Shown here in pieces: positions 53,436 through 64,000 of a stretch of DNA of 64,000 bases; the first letter of the stretch is position 1, and each line of letters starts with the position of its first letter. The notes below the pieces were generated by a model. The model was not told the DNA's origin. It ran no database searches and worked only from the letters and a program-made list of their open reading frames with translations. The DNA is from Desulfuromonas acetexigens (GTDB lineage: Bacteria; Desulfobacterota; Desulfuromonadia; Desulfuromonadales; Trichloromonadaceae), in contig NZ_FOJJ01000006.1 in NCBI RefSeq assembly GCF_900111775.1, positions 1-64,000 on the forward strand. The letters run 5' to 3'. The position numbers and the translations under genes were made by a program.

Positions 53436-54560
53436 TTGCGTACCATTCTCAAGAACGAACCGCAGCTGCTGCAGGAGATGGAAGGTCGAACCATTCTCAT
53501 CGTCGACGATGAGCCGATCATCCGCGATCTCTGCGCCCGGGCGCTCAAGGGATACCGTATCCTCCAGGCCGAGGACGGCGAGCAGGCCCTGCAGATGCTC
53601 GCCGGCGAAACCGCCGACGTTATCCTCGCCGATGTCATGATGCCGCGCCTGAACGGTCTCGACCTGCTCAAGACGATCAAGGACAAAACACCCAATCAGG
53701 TCGTGGTGATCATGACCGGCTACGCCGACAAGGACGTCATCCTGCGCGCCCTCAAGTCCGACGCTGACGACTTCATCACCAAGCCGATCAACCTGCTGCA
53801 ACTCAAGACGACCATCGACCGGGTCCTGGAAAAGAAGGCGCTCAAAGAAGAACTCCTCCACCTCAAGCGCCTGGACAAGCTGAAATCAGAGTTCCTCGGC
53901 CTCGTCTCCCACAAGCTGAAGACACCGATCACCGCCATCTCCCTCTTTATCCAGAACCTCTCCCGGGGCTTCGGCGACCCCAATGATCCCACCTATCAGC
54001 AGACCCTGGCTTTGATTCTCGACGAGTCGAAGTATCTCGGCTATCTGATCAAGGACCTGCTCGTCTACAGCGAGGTCATCCTGCGCGAAGGGCCGCCGGA
54101 ACTGCGCCCCTGCAATCTGCGGGACATCGCCCAGAGCGTGTCCGGGGACATGAACTACAGTGCCGTAAACAAGGGGGTGACCCTGAACGTTTCGCTGGAG
54201 AGCTATTTCCCCGAGATGATGCTTGACCGCAAGCGCATCAGCTTCGCCCTGCGGGCGATTCTGGAAAACGCCGTCAAGTTCACCCCCAAAGGAGGAACGA
54301 TCACCCTGACTGGCGACTTGCACGGCAACTCGGCGCGGCTGATCGTCAAGGACAGCGGCCAGGGCATTCCCCAGGACGAACTGCCCAAGGTCTTCGAGAA
54401 GTTCTATCAGGTCGACCCGGACCATACCGGGCAGGTGAGGGGCTTCGGCCTGGGGCTTTTCTACGCCCGCCAATTCATCGTCGATCACGACGGCCGCCTG
54501 GCCCTTGAAAGCGCGCCGGAAGGCGGAACCATCGTCACGCTGGAACTCCCCTTGCGTTGA
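53436..54560 (+). CDS. response regulator-histidine kinase hybrid
   Basis: The product has 374 residues with a TTG start behind GGGAGGAA. It begins with a receiver domain (phosphorylatable D66 in ILADVMMP, switch MTGY, K at ITKPI), then a HisKA region whose H-box reads SHKLKTP (H159; usual SHELRTP), and a HATPase domain with [10 protein letters not shown] and [12 protein letters not shown]. The receiver-first order without sensor domain suggests it takes its input from another kinase. It is followed by a terminator. Confidence 0.9.
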   Translation: MRTILKNEPQLLQEMEGRTILIVDDEPIIRDLCARALKGYRILQAEDGEQALQMLAGETADVILADVMMPRLNGLDLLKTIKDKTPNQVVVIMTGYADKDVILRALKSDADDFITKPINLLQLKTTIDRVLEKKALKEELLHLKRLDKLKSEFLGLVSHKLKTPITAISLFIQNLSRGFGDPNDPTYQQTLALILDESKYLGYLIKDLLVYSEVILREGPPELRPCNLRDIAQSVSGDMNYSAVNKGVTLNVSLESYFPEMMLDRKRISFALRAILENAVKFTPKGGTITLTGDLHGNSARLIVKDSGQGIPQDELPKVFEKFYQVDPDHTGQVRGFGLGLFYARQFIVDHDGRLALESAPEGGTIVTLELPLR

Positions 54561-54582
54561 TTCCTCTTTAAAAATTCGCTTC

Positions 54583-54629
54583 ATGCCGTCCTTCCCCGCT
54601 GACGGGGTGAGGGCGGCATTTTCCTTTTT
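54583..54629 (+). terminator. rho-independent terminator before hslV
   Basis: An imperfect 17-bp-class stem, ATGCCGTCCTTCCCCG paired with CGGGGTGAGGGCGGCAT around loop CTGA, is followed by TTTTCCTTTTT. It closes the two-component gene's transcript. Confidence 0.8.
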
Positions 54630-54700
54630 CATGACGCCGGGGCTGTGCTATATTAGCCGCATTTTTCTTTCTCCGAAAAACCCGGCGGAGGGGATCTCCC

Positions 54701-55231
54701 ATGTTTCACGGCACGACCATTCTCTGCGTACGCAAAAACAACGAAATCGCCCTGGCTGGCGACGGCCAGGTGACCCTCGGCAACACGGTCATGAAGCACG
54801 GCGCCCGCAAGCTGCGGCGCATGTACGACGACCGGGTGCTGGCCGGTTTCGCCGGCAGCACTGCCGACGCCTTTACCCTGTTCGAGAAATTCGACGCCAA
54901 GCTGCAGGAGTATCGCGGCAACCTGCCTCGGGCGGCGGTCGCTCTCGGCAAGGACTGGCGTACCGACCGCATCCTGCGGCGGCTGGAGGCGCTCTTGATC
55001 GTCGCCAACGTCGAGACGACTTTGATCCTCTCCGGCGCCGGCGACATCATCGAACCGGACGACGGCGTTGCCGCCATCGGCTCCGGCGGCCCCTATGCCT
55101 TAGCCGCTGCCCGCGCTCTGCTCAACCACTCGGAGCTTTCGGCGCGGGAGATCGCCGAGCAGTCGCTACGCATCGCCGCCGGCATCTGTATCTACACCAA
55201 CGACAGCATCCTCGTGGAGGCCTTGCCGTGA
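54701..55231 (+). CDS. hslV: ATP-dependent protease HslVU peptidase subunit
   Basis: The product has 176 residues, [11 protein letters not shown] at the start, with the catalytic Thr after the short propeptide (T5). [14 protein letters not shown] and [14 protein letters not shown] are typical. It forms the proteolytic ring of HslVU. A TATATT -10-like element lies at 54649-54654 upstream. Its stop overlaps the hslU GTG start. Confidence 0.97.
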   Translation: MFHGTTILCVRKNNEIALAGDGQVTLGNTVMKHGARKLRRMYDDRVLAGFAGSTADAFTLFEKFDAKLQEYRGNLPRAAVALGKDWRTDRILRRLEALLIVANVETTLILSGAGDIIEPDDGVAAIGSGGPYALAAARALLNHSELSAREIAEQSLRIAAGICIYTNDSILVEALP

Positions 55232-56550
55232 CCAACTTCACCCCACGGGAAATCGTTTCGGAGCTCGATCGCTACATCGTCGGCCAAAAGGGCGCCAAAC
55301 GCGCCGTCGCCGTCGCCCTGCGCAACCGTTGGCGGCGTCAGCAGGTGCCGGCGGAGTTGCGCGAGGAGATCGCGCCGAAAAACATCATCATGATCGGCCC
55401 CACCGGGGTCGGCAAAACCGAGATCGCCCGCCGTCTGGCGAAGCTCGCCCAGGCCCCCTTCGTCAAGGTCGAGGCGAGCAAGTTCACCGAGGTCGGCTAC
55501 GTCGGCCGCGACGTCGAAAGCATGGTCCGCGACCTGGTGGAGCTGGCGATCATCATGGTCAAGCAGGAAGAGGCGCTGGCGGTGCGCTTGAAGGCCGAGG
55601 ATCACGCCGAGGAGCGCCTGCTCGATCTGCTGTTGCCCGGTGAAGCCCGGACCGCCGAGGCCGGCGGCGAAAGCGGAACCCGTGACAAGCTGCGCAAGCT
55701 GCTGCGCATGGGGGAGCTCAACGAGCGCTTCGTCGAGATCGAAACCCAGGAAATCAAAATGCCGATGATGGAAGTCCTCACCCCGCCGGGCGCGGAGGGA
55801 ATGGGCTTCAACATGAAAGAAATGTTCGGCAATCTCTTCCCGAAAAAAACCAAACGGCGGCGGATCAAGGTCGCCGAGGCGCGGGAGATCCTCATCGCCG
55901 AGGAAGCGGAAAAACTGGTCGACATGGACAAGGTTCACACCCTGGCCAAGGAGCGCACCGAGCAGAGCGGCATCATCTTCATCGACGAAATCGACAAGAT
56001 CGCCAGCCGCGAGGGGGGGCACGGCCCCGAAGTCTCGCGCGAGGGGGTACAGCGGGATATCCTGCCTATTGTCGAGGGGAGCACGGTCAACACCAAGTAC
56101 GGCCCGGTCAAGACCGATCACGTTCTTTTCATTGCCGCCGGCGCCTTCCATGTCGCCAAACCTTCGGACCTGATTCCCGAACTGCAGGGGCGTTTCCCCA
56201 TCCGGGTCGAACTAGAGAGCCTTGGCGAGGAAGAGTTTGTGCGCATCCTCACCGAGCCGAAAAACGCCCTGCTCCGTCAGTACGCCGCGCTCATGCATAC
56301 CGAGGGGATCGAGCTCGAGTTCACCGAAGACGGCGTCCATGAGATCGCCCGCACCGCCGCCCTGGTCAACGAGCGCACCGAAAACATCGGCGCCCGGCGG
56401 CTGCACACCATCCTGGAAAAGCTGCTCGAGGATCTCTCCTTCGACGCCCCGGAACGCCGCGACAAGCACGTCGTCATCGACGCCGCCTACATCCGCGAAC
56501 GCCTCGCCGACATCGTCAAGGACGAGGATCTGTCGCGGTATATTCTGTAA
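55228..56550 (+). CDS. hslU: ATP-dependent protease ATPase subunit HslU
   Basis: The product has 440 residues with a GTG start in a GTGA overlap with hslV. Walker [16 protein letters not shown], the [14 protein letters not shown] segment, Walker [12 protein letters not shown] and the sensor GRFPIRVEL region are intact, with the extended I-domain between them. It unfolds substrates for HslV. Confidence 0.97.
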   Translation: MTNFTPREIVSELDRYIVGQKGAKRAVAVALRNRWRRQQVPAELREEIAPKNIIMIGPTGVGKTEIARRLAKLAQAPFVKVEASKFTEVGYVGRDVESMVRDLVELAIIMVKQEEALAVRLKAEDHAEERLLDLLLPGEARTAEAGGESGTRDKLRKLLRMGELNERFVEIETQEIKMPMMEVLTPPGAEGMGFNMKEMFGNLFPKKTKRRRIKVAEAREILIAEEAEKLVDMDKVHTLAKERTEQSGIIFIDEIDKIASREGGHGPEVSREGVQRDILPIVEGSTVNTKYGPVKTDHVLFIAAGAFHVAKPSDLIPELQGRFPIRVELESLGEEEFVRILTEPKNALLRQYAALMHTEGIELEFTEDGVHEIARTAALVNERTENIGARRLHTILEKLLEDLSFDAPERRDKHVVIDAAYIRERLADIVKDEDLSRYIL

Positions 56551-57540
<990 letters not shown>

Positions 57541-57550
57541 GCGTCATGAC

Positions 57551-57940
57551 ATGACACGAGAAGAGAAAATTGCCTATTGGCTGAAATCGGCAGAAACGGA
57601 TTGGACTGTTGCCGAACATTTGGTTGAAAAACGAGATTACAGCTACGCGCTCTTTTTCGGACATCTCCATCTCGAAAAGTTGCTTAAGGCTGTTTTTGTC
57701 TACCGTTACGACGAAGTACCACCGTTTACCCATCGGCTTCCTTTTCTTGCCGAACGAGCAGGATTGATTTTATCGGAAGAGCGGCTGGAACTTCTGGAGA
57801 CGGTCACGGATTTCAATCTGGAGGCGCGCTACCCGGACGAAAAGTTCTCATTTCAACAGAAATGCACCACCGAATTCACCGCTCAATACCTTGACAAAAT
57901 TAAGGAAATGGCGTCATGGCTCAGGCAACAGTTGCCATAA
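57551..57940 (+). CDS. HEPN domain protein (toxin partner of a HEPN/MNT pair)
   Basis: The product has 129 residues, helical, with the HEPN layout: WLKSAETDWTVAEHLVEKRDYSYALFFGHLHLEKLLKAV, PPFTHRLPFLAERAGL, TDFNLEARYPDEKF. It overlaps the MNT-type gene by 25 bases. In characterised pairs the HEPN protein is an RNase toxin silenced by the MNT nucleotidyltransferase. The classic RxxxxxH RNase motif is not obvious here, so activity is uncertain. Base composition is lower in GC than the flanking arg genes. Confidence 0.8.
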   Translation: MTREEKIAYWLKSAETDWTVAEHLVEKRDYSYALFFGHLHLEKLLKAVFVYRYDEVPPFTHRLPFLAERAGLILSEERLELLETVTDFNLEARYPDEKFSFQQKCTTEFTAQYLDKIKEMASWLRQQLP

Positions 57941-58236
57941 TCGAGACAATCCGGCGTTACGTTCGTGCGCTGGAGGCACAAGGCATTCAGGTCGATGACG
58001 CTATTCTGTTCGGCTCCTTCGCCAAGGGGACGGCCAAGGACGAGAGCGATATCGATGTCGCTTTGATCTCCAGCGCCTTCAGCGGCAACCGTTTCGACGA
58101 CCGCCGCCGTATTGTGCCGTTGCGCCGGGCCATCGACGAACGTCTCGAACCAATACCGTTTCGACCAAATGATTTTGCCGAAGGAGGAAATCTGGTGGAT
58201 GAAATCAAACGGGACGGGATTCGAATTGAGATGTGA
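57916..58236 (+). CDS. MNT-type nucleotidyltransferase (antitoxin partner)
   Basis: The product has 106 residues with the minimal nucleotidyltransferase signature GSFAKGTAKDESDIDVALIS, which gives GSx(10)DxD, and RRAIDERLEPIPFRPND. In HEPN/MNT modules this protein AMPylates a tyrosine of the HEPN partner. It lies with its partner between argB and argD and is read in the same direction. Confidence 0.85.
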   Translation: MAQATVAIIETIRRYVRALEAQGIQVDDAILFGSFAKGTAKDESDIDVALISSAFSGNRFDDRRRIVPLRRAIDERLEPIPFRPNDFAEGGNLVDEIKRDGIRIEM

Positions 58237-58335
58237 AAGTTGGACTTTTCAATTGTGGTGCGTCCCGGTCATCACGAACCGGATTTTTCTATCCCCCCAA
58301 TAATATAAGGCTCGCATTGAAAAGGTGCTTTTCTC

Positions 58336-59526
<1,191 letters not shown>

Positions 59527-59530
59527 ATTC

Positions 59531-59570
59531 AGGACAAAGGAGAAAGGGAAAAGGATAGAGGGAGGGAGGA
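59531..59570. repeat. heptanucleotide array between argD and argF
   Basis: Five units in register: AGGACAA, AGGAGAA, AGGGAAA, AGGATAG, AGGGAGG. It starts with the same AATTCAGGA(T/C)AAAG leader found at the array after hslU (56550). A pyrimidine-rich stretch (CCCCCTTTTTC) follows as a possible pairing arm. It begins right after the argD stop. Confidence 0.75.
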
Positions 59571-59625
59571 CACCCCCTTTTTCTTTTTTTCTCGATCCCG
59601 TTCCTGTTTTTCCGGAGGAAAAACA

Positions 59626-60534
59626 ATGCCCAAAGACTTTCTCGCGCTGACTGACTGGAGCCGCGACGACCTGGATAAAATTTTCACCCTGACTCGCGAC
59701 CTCAAGGACAAGCAGAAGCGCGGCGAAGAGCATCATCTGCTCAAGGGCAAGACCCTGGCGATGATTTTTGAAAAGAGTTCGACGCGCACCCGCATTTCCT
59801 TTGAGGTGGGGATGTTTCAGCTCGGAGGCCACGCCCTCTTTCTCTCTTCCGGGAACACCCAGATGGGGCGGGGCGAGCCGGTCCAGGATAGCGCCCGCGT
59901 CATGGCCCGCTACTGCGACGGCGTCATGATCCGCACCTTTTCCCAGCAACTAGTCGAGGATTTCGCCCGCCATGCCGACGTGCCCGTCGTCAACGCCCTG
60001 ACCGATCTCTACCACCCCTGCCAGGTGATGGCCGATCTTTTTACCGTCATCGAACACAAGGGCAGCTACCGCGATCTGGCCTACTGCTGGATCGGCGACG
60101 GCAACAACATGGCCCACAGCTGGATCAACGCCGCCGCCGTCTTCGGCTTCGAACTGCGCGTCGCCACCCCCAAAGGCTACGAGCCGGACGCTGCCGTCGT
60201 CGCCCGCGCCAAAAAAATGGGGGCGAAGATCCTCTATACCCAGGATCCAGCCGAGGCGGCGCGGGGCGCCATGGTTCTCAACACCGACGTCTGGGCGAGC
60301 ATGGGCCAGGAAGCCGAGCAGCAGGAGCGGGAAAAGGACTTCAAAGGCTTTCAGCTCAACCGCGACATCGTCGCCCTGGCCGACCCGGGCTGCATCGTTC
60401 TGCACTGTCTGCCCGCACACCGTGATGAGGAGATCACCGACGAGGTCATCGAAGGTCCCCACTCGGTCGTTTTCGATCAGGCGGAAAACCGCCTGCACGT
60501 GCAGAAGGCCATCCTCGTCACATTGATGGGATAA
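59626..60534 (+). CDS. argF: ornithine carbamoyltransferase
   Basis: The product has 302 residues. Carbamoyl-phosphate site EKSSTRTRISFEVG, ALTDLYHPCQVMADLFT and ornithine site HCLPAHRDEEITDEV are intact. It forms citrulline. GGAGGAAAAAC precedes the ATG. Confidence 0.97.
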   Translation: MPKDFLALTDWSRDDLDKIFTLTRDLKDKQKRGEEHHLLKGKTLAMIFEKSSTRTRISFEVGMFQLGGHALFLSSGNTQMGRGEPVQDSARVMARYCDGVMIRTFSQQLVEDFARHADVPVVNALTDLYHPCQVMADLFTVIEHKGSYRDLAYCWIGDGNNMAHSWINAAAVFGFELRVATPKGYEPDAAVVARAKKMGAKILYTQDPAEAARGAMVLNTDVWASMGQEAEQQEREKDFKGFQLNRDIVALADPGCIVLHCLPAHRDEEITDEVIEGPHSVVFDQAENRLHVQKAILVTLMG

Positions 60535-60544
60535 TCCTTTTCAA

Positions 60545-60562
60545 CCAATCACTAATTACTGG
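60545..60562. repeat. short heptanucleotide array between argF and the RDD gene
   Basis: CCAATCA, CTAATTA, then CTGG. These are of the TAATCAC/CAATCAC type seen after yaeQ and in the permease array. It begins ten bases after the argF stop. Confidence 0.5.
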
Positions 60563-60566
60563 CTCT

Positions 60567-61244
60567 ATGAATCTGACCTGCCCTCATTGCGGATTTTCCA
60601 AAGAGATCGACCCGGCGCGGATCCCTTCCGGCATGACCCGGGTGATCTGCCCCCGTTGCAAGGAACCCTTTCCTCGCCCCGAGGCCCCTGCGGAAAGCGC
60701 CCCGGATCTCGTCGAGGAAACGGCCGTCAGCGCAGCGGCGGCCGATGCCGCAGTCCTGCCGATGGAGCCGACCCGTACCGTCCCCCCGGCACCGCCGATG
60801 ACCTATGCCGAGAGCCTGCCCAAGGCGGGCTTCTGGATGCGCGCCGTCGCCTCCTTGCTCGACTCCCTGCTGTTGGGCCTGGTCCAGTTCGTTTTCAGCC
60901 TCATTCTCGGCTTGACCGCCGGGACGATGCTCTCCGGCGTGGAACCGCACGGAGAAGCCTTTGTCGGCCTGATGGCCACCCTCTTCGGTGCCCTCGTCGG
61001 TCTCACCTATTCGGTCTTCTTCACTGGCTATTGTGGCCAGACCCCGGGAAAGATGGCTTTACGCATCAAGGTCATCCGCACCACGGGAGAAGAAATCGGC
61101 TACGGCCGCGCCTTTGTCCGCGAGGTGCCGGGCAAGTTCCTCTCCAGCATACTGCTCGGCATCGGTTACCTGATGGTGGCCTTCGACAGTCAGAAGCAGG
61201 GCCTGCACGACCGTATCGCCAACACCTATGTGATCAAACTCTAA
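60567..61244 (+). CDS. RDD family membrane protein with N-terminal zinc ribbon
   Basis: The product has 225 residues. The first 40 form a zinc ribbon of the MJ0042 type ([28 protein letters not shown]). An Ala/Pro-rich linker leads to an RDD domain with membrane helices ([38 protein letters not shown]) and [14 protein letters not shown] and [11 protein letters not shown]. The function is unknown. It lies between argF and argG on the same strand. Confidence 0.85.
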   Translation: MNLTCPHCGFSKEIDPARIPSGMTRVICPRCKEPFPRPEAPAESAPDLVEETAVSAAAADAAVLPMEPTRTVPPAPPMTYAESLPKAGFWMRAVASLLDSLLLGLVQFVFSLILGLTAGTMLSGVEPHGEAFVGLMATLFGALVGLTYSVFFTGYCGQTPGKMALRIKVIRTTGEEIGYGRAFVREVPGKFLSSILLGIGYLMVAFDSQKQGLHDRIANTYVIKL

Positions 61245-61308
61245 CGCTTTCGCGCCGTCCGGCCTCGGATATCCGACGCCGGAGTCCCAACCACCCAAGG
61301 AGACCAAC

Positions 61309-62529
61309 ATGGCCAAGAAAACCAACGTCAAAAAAGTCGTCCTCGCTTACTCCGGGGGCCTGGATACCTCCATTATCCTCAAGTGGCTCACCGAAGAGTA
61401 CGACTGTGAAGTGGTCGCCTACTCCGCCGACCTCGGCCAGGGGGAAGAACTCGATTTCATCCCGGAAAAAGCCAAGAAGACCGGCGCCAGCAGCTGCCAT
61501 ATCGTCGACCTCAAAGAAGAATTCGCCCGCGACTTCGTCTTCCCCATGTTCCGCGCCAACGCCATTTACGAAGGACGCTACTTCCTCGGCACCTCCATCG
61601 CCCGGCCGCTGATCGCCAAGGCGCAGATGGAGATTGCCGCCAAGGAAGGGGCCGACGCCGTTTCCCACGGTGCTACCGGCAAAGGCAACGACCAGGTGCG
61701 CTTCGAGATCGCCTACTACCACTACGACCCGGCGATCAAAGTCATCGCCCCCTGGCGCGAGTGGGACATGAAGAGCCGCACCGACCTGGAAAACTACGCC
61801 AAGAAGCACGGCATTCCTGTCCCCACCAGCAAGAAATTTCCCTGGAGCTCGGACCGTAACCTGCTGCACATCTCCTTCGAAGGGGATATTCTGGAAAATC
61901 CCTGGGCCGAGGCGCCGGAAGAGATGTACCAGCTCACCGTCCGTCCCGAGGATGCTCCGGATCAGCCGGAATATGTCGAGATCGAGTTCGAAAAAGGGGA
62001 TGCCGTGGCGGTCAACGGCGTGCGCCTCTCCCCGGCCAAGCTGCTGGCCAAACTCAATGAATTCGGCGGCAAGCACGGCATCGGCCGGGTCGACCTGCTG
62101 GAAAACCGCTACGTCGGCATGAAGAGCCGCGGCGTCTACGAGACCCCCGGCGGCACCATCCTCGAAGAAGCCCATCGCGCCGTCGAGTCGATCTGCATGG
62201 ACCGCGAGGTCATGCACCTGCGTGATTCACTCGTCCCCCGCTACGCCGACATGATCTACAACGGCTACTGGTTCTCTCCCGAGCGCCAGGTGCTGCAGAC
62301 GCTGATCGACGCCTCGCAGCAGACCGTCAACGGCAAGGCCCGCATCAAACTCTACAAAGGGCACTGCCGGGTAGTCGGCCGCGACTCGGCCAGCGACAGC
62401 CTGTTCAACGTCGATTTCGCCACCTTCGAAAAGGACGATGTCTACAACCAGGCCGACGCCGAGGGCTTTATCAAACTCAACGCCCTGCGCCTGCGCATCG
62501 CCGCCATCCAGCGGCAGAACAAGAAGTAA
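61309..62529 (+). CDS. argG: argininosuccinate synthase
   Basis: The product has 406 residues. The PP-loop [31 protein letters not shown] and the [11 protein letters not shown] segment are present. It joins citrulline and aspartate in arginine synthesis. AAGGAG precedes the ATG. argH is not in the window. Confidence 0.97.
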   Translation: MAKKTNVKKVVLAYSGGLDTSIILKWLTEEYDCEVVAYSADLGQGEELDFIPEKAKKTGASSCHIVDLKEEFARDFVFPMFRANAIYEGRYFLGTSIARPLIAKAQMEIAAKEGADAVSHGATGKGNDQVRFEIAYYHYDPAIKVIAPWREWDMKSRTDLENYAKKHGIPVPTSKKFPWSSDRNLLHISFEGDILENPWAEAPEEMYQLTVRPEDAPDQPEYVEIEFEKGDAVAVNGVRLSPAKLLAKLNEFGGKHGIGRVDLLENRYVGMKSRGVYETPGGTILEEAHRAVESICMDREVMHLRDSLVPRYADMIYNGYWFSPERQVLQTLIDASQQTVNGKARIKLYKGHCRVVGRDSASDSLFNVDFATFEKDDVYNQADAEGFIKLNALRLRIAAIQRQNKK

Positions 62530-62542
62530 TCCTTCTGAGGAA

Positions 62543-62570
62543 GTAGGGGCGCAGCATGCTGCGCCCCTAC
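62543..62570. repeat. perfect 28-bp palindrome between the argG stop and a NUDIX gene
   Basis: GTAGGGGCGCAGCA is followed directly by its exact reverse complement. It lies between a Shine-Dalgarno-like GAGGA (62537-62541) and the ATG at 62583. If it is removed, the GAGGA stands about 13 bases before the ATG, so it looks inserted. Palindromes of this sequence type recur in other genomes as small dispersed repeats. Confidence 0.8.
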
Positions 62571-62582
62571 GATCATCTGCCC

Positions 62583-63095
62583 ATGGAATTCGCCAAACAA
62601 CCGCGCATCAAGACTTCGGTCGTCGCCTGCGTCATCGACGAACAGGATCGGGTACTGTTGACCCGGCGCTGCATCCAGCCTTTCTGCAGCCTGTGGGTCA
62701 TGCCCGGCGGCAAGATCGATCACGGCGAGGCGATCCTTGCCGCCCTGCACCGGGAAGTCATGGAGGAAGTCGGCATCACCGTGCGCGCCGAGGGGCTTAT
62801 CGATGTCTACGAACATGTCGGCGTCGGCGAAAAGAATGATCATTTCATCATTCTCTATTACCGGGCCAGCCCTTTATGCCTTGACCTCAAACCGAACGGC
62901 GACGAGTGTACCGAGGCGATCTGGGTCGGGAAAACCGAACTGCCCCGCTATCCGATGCCCCCCGGCACCCGCTACATCCTCGGCAAACTCTTCCCCGAGC
63001 TCGGCTGGCATGAAACTGCGCCGCCGGAACGCCACCCCGACGAGGAACTTCTCGACGAAAACCTGCCCCAGGTCCGCCCCGCCGAAGAAGGCTAA
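62583..63095 (+). CDS. NUDIX hydrolase
   Basis: The product has 170 residues from ATG 62583 (MEFAKQPRIK). The NUDIX box is GGKIDHGEAILAALHREVMEEVGI. It has no close ribosome-binding site because the palindrome intervenes. A longer version beginning at 62556 would start inside the palindrome. The substrate is unknown. Confidence 0.82.
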   Translation: MEFAKQPRIKTSVVACVIDEQDRVLLTRRCIQPFCSLWVMPGGKIDHGEAILAALHREVMEEVGITVRAEGLIDVYEHVGVGEKNDHFIILYYRASPLCLDLKPNGDECTEAIWVGKTELPRYPMPPGTRYILGKLFPELGWHETAPPERHPDEELLDENLPQVRPAEEG

Positions 63096-63098
63096 GCC

Positions 63099-64000
63099 AT
63101 GTTCAAGATTGTCGACAAGCCGATCCACATCGACTTTCTCCACGGCCATCATCTGCATTGCATGGTTTGCCAGATCCCCAGCCACCTGGCCATGCGTGAC
63201 GCGGCCTGCCGGCTGGTCGACCCGGAAGCAGGCTGGCAACGGATCCGGTCGATTCTGGAACTGGTGCGCGAGGGGCAGGGCAATCTGAAGAAATGCCACT
63301 TTCTCATCTTTCCGGAAGCGATCATGCCCTTGGCGCGGGTGGAGGACGCACTGGAAATCATCGTTTCCGGCTTTCGCCCCAACTCGGTGGTCATGTTCGG
63401 CATCGAGCACATGCGCCTCAGTGAATATCGCGACCTGTTGCGCCGCTACCCGGCCGACAACGGCGAAGCCCTGGCCTCGGTGGAGGAAGACCTCGACTCG
63501 GGGGACATCGAGCAGTTGCCGACCAACGTCGCCGTGACGGTGGTCAAGGAGGCGGATGGCCGCACCAGGATCTTCCTTTTGGCCAAGAGCCATCCCTTCG
63601 TCGGCGAGGAGCATCTCGACGCCCAGCACGACCTCTACCGGGGCAAGGTTTTCCCCCTCTTTCGCTGCCGGCCGGCCTGTTTCAACTTCATGCCGGTGAT
63701 CTGTATCGACTACGTCTATCGGGATGTCTACCAGTCGAACATCAACCACATCATCGAGAAGGCCAACCAGCTCTTTTTCCAGACCCGCCAGCGCCTCGAC
63801 CTGCTGGCGGTCTTGCAGTTCAACCCGAAACCGGAACACCGCGCTTTCCGCGATGTGGTCAACGGCTTTTACGGCGAATATCTCGCCTACACCCCAGGAG
63901 TGCGGGACACCATCACCGTCTTCTGCAACACCTCGGGCGAATCGAGCGGCATCGTCGGCAACGGCACCTTCAGTTTCGGGCACTCCTCGGTGGTCATCCA
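63099..64000 (+). CDS. nitrilase-fold (carbon-nitrogen hydrolase-like) protein, 3' end outside the window
   Basis: The frame opens at ATG 63099, 3 bases after the NUDIX stop, and is still open at the right edge after 300 codons. The nitrilase catalytic triad can be placed: Glu in FLIFPEA (about 74), Lys in LLAKSHPFVGEE (about 160) and Cys in PVICIDYVYRD (about 198). Surrounding sequence (FHVNGFYGEYLA-like VVNGFYGEYLAY, CNTSGESSG) does not match the common amidase branches, so the substrate is unknown. Nitrilase domains occur in some antiviral reverse transcriptases, but no RT is seen. Confidence 0.6.
   Translation, partial: MFKIVDKPIHIDFLHGHHLHCMVCQIPSHLAMRDAACRLVDPEAGWQRIRSILELVREGQGNLKKCHFLIFPEAIMPLARVEDALEIIVSGFRPNSVVMFGIEHMRLSEYRDLLRRYPADNGEALASVEEDLDSGDIEQLPTNVAVTVVKEADGRTRIFLLAKSHPFVGEEHLDAQHDLYRGKVFPLFRCRPACFNFMPVICIDYVYRDVYQSNINHIIEKANQLFFQTRQRLDLLAVLQFNPKPEHRAFRDVVNGFYGEYLAYTPGVRDTITVFCNTSGESSGIVGNGTFSFGHSSVVI

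Noticed and set aside
54630-54700. A heat-shock (sigma-32) promoter ahead of hslV
   Set aside because: A TATATT -10-like element is present, but no CTTGAA/CCCCAT pair at the expected spacing could be found.

Overview
The window is a GC-rich chromosomal segment from a Gram-negative bacterium, most likely a member of the Desulfuromonadia (Geobacter/Desulfuromonas-like). The grounds are gene content and order: pgpA-cinA-histidine kinase-thpR-recA-pilT-recX-alaS, hslVU, then argB-argD-argF-argG; an IclR-regulated acetate-type sodium symporter; a PEP-CTERM surface protein; and the non-mevalonate enzyme IspG. No rRNA, tRNA or CRISPR array was recognised.

Layout. 1-7500 (minus strand): a complete Wadjet-type anti-plasmid operon (jetA-jetB-jetC-jetD), followed by the beginning of a SWIM-domain SNF2-type helicase cut short near the left edge. 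7500-10400 (plus): a Ycf46-like AAA ATPase, a small lipoprotein and a zinc alcohol dehydrogenase. 10400-16450 (minus): a double-domain CDP-alcohol phosphatidyltransferase, a bacterial relative of the tRNA-queuosine mannosyltransferase, ispG, a PEP-CTERM protein with a sigma-54-type promoter, and rsgA. 16700-21100: an RhlE-like RNA helicase, a protein with a divergent diadenylate-cyclase-like domain in a compositionally different patch, ubiE and a MutT-like enzyme. 21300-26400: iclR plus a DUF4212/sodium-solute symporter pair, a small membrane protein and a cNMP/CBS/DUF294 regulator. 26500-34300: an SH3 protein, a MacAB-like ABC exporter (adaptor, ATPase, two permeases), a secreted erythromycin-esterase-like protein, a DUF2889 protein and a metallo-beta-lactamase-fold enzyme. 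34350-38560 (minus): mtgA, a debris patch of toxin-antitoxin and phage-type genes (orphan HigA, DUF2442, ORF6N), TauE/SafE, a MITE-like element and an acrylyl-CoA-reductase-like enzyme. 38700-45300: yaeQ, a DUF523-DUF1722 protein, larBC, a nucleotidyltransferase, a broken dinD, pgpA and cinA. 45300-64000: the conserved recA-alaS-hslVU-arg block, with a HEPN/MNT toxin-antitoxin pair lodged inside the arginine operon, and a nitrilase-fold gene running off the right edge.

The most striking structures not explained by genes are arrays of tandem 7-bp units. They sit at six gene junctions, most of them directly after a stop codon inside same-strand runs of genes, and two are laid out as inverted pairs. 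They resemble the heptanucleotide STRR repeats of cyanobacteria and may be a mobile or mRNA-structuring repeat class. Other non-coding structures are a 120-bp MITE-like inverted-repeat element, a triple 32-bp repeat centred on GTATAC, a perfect 28-bp palindrome between a ribosome-binding site and its gene, and several strong terminators.
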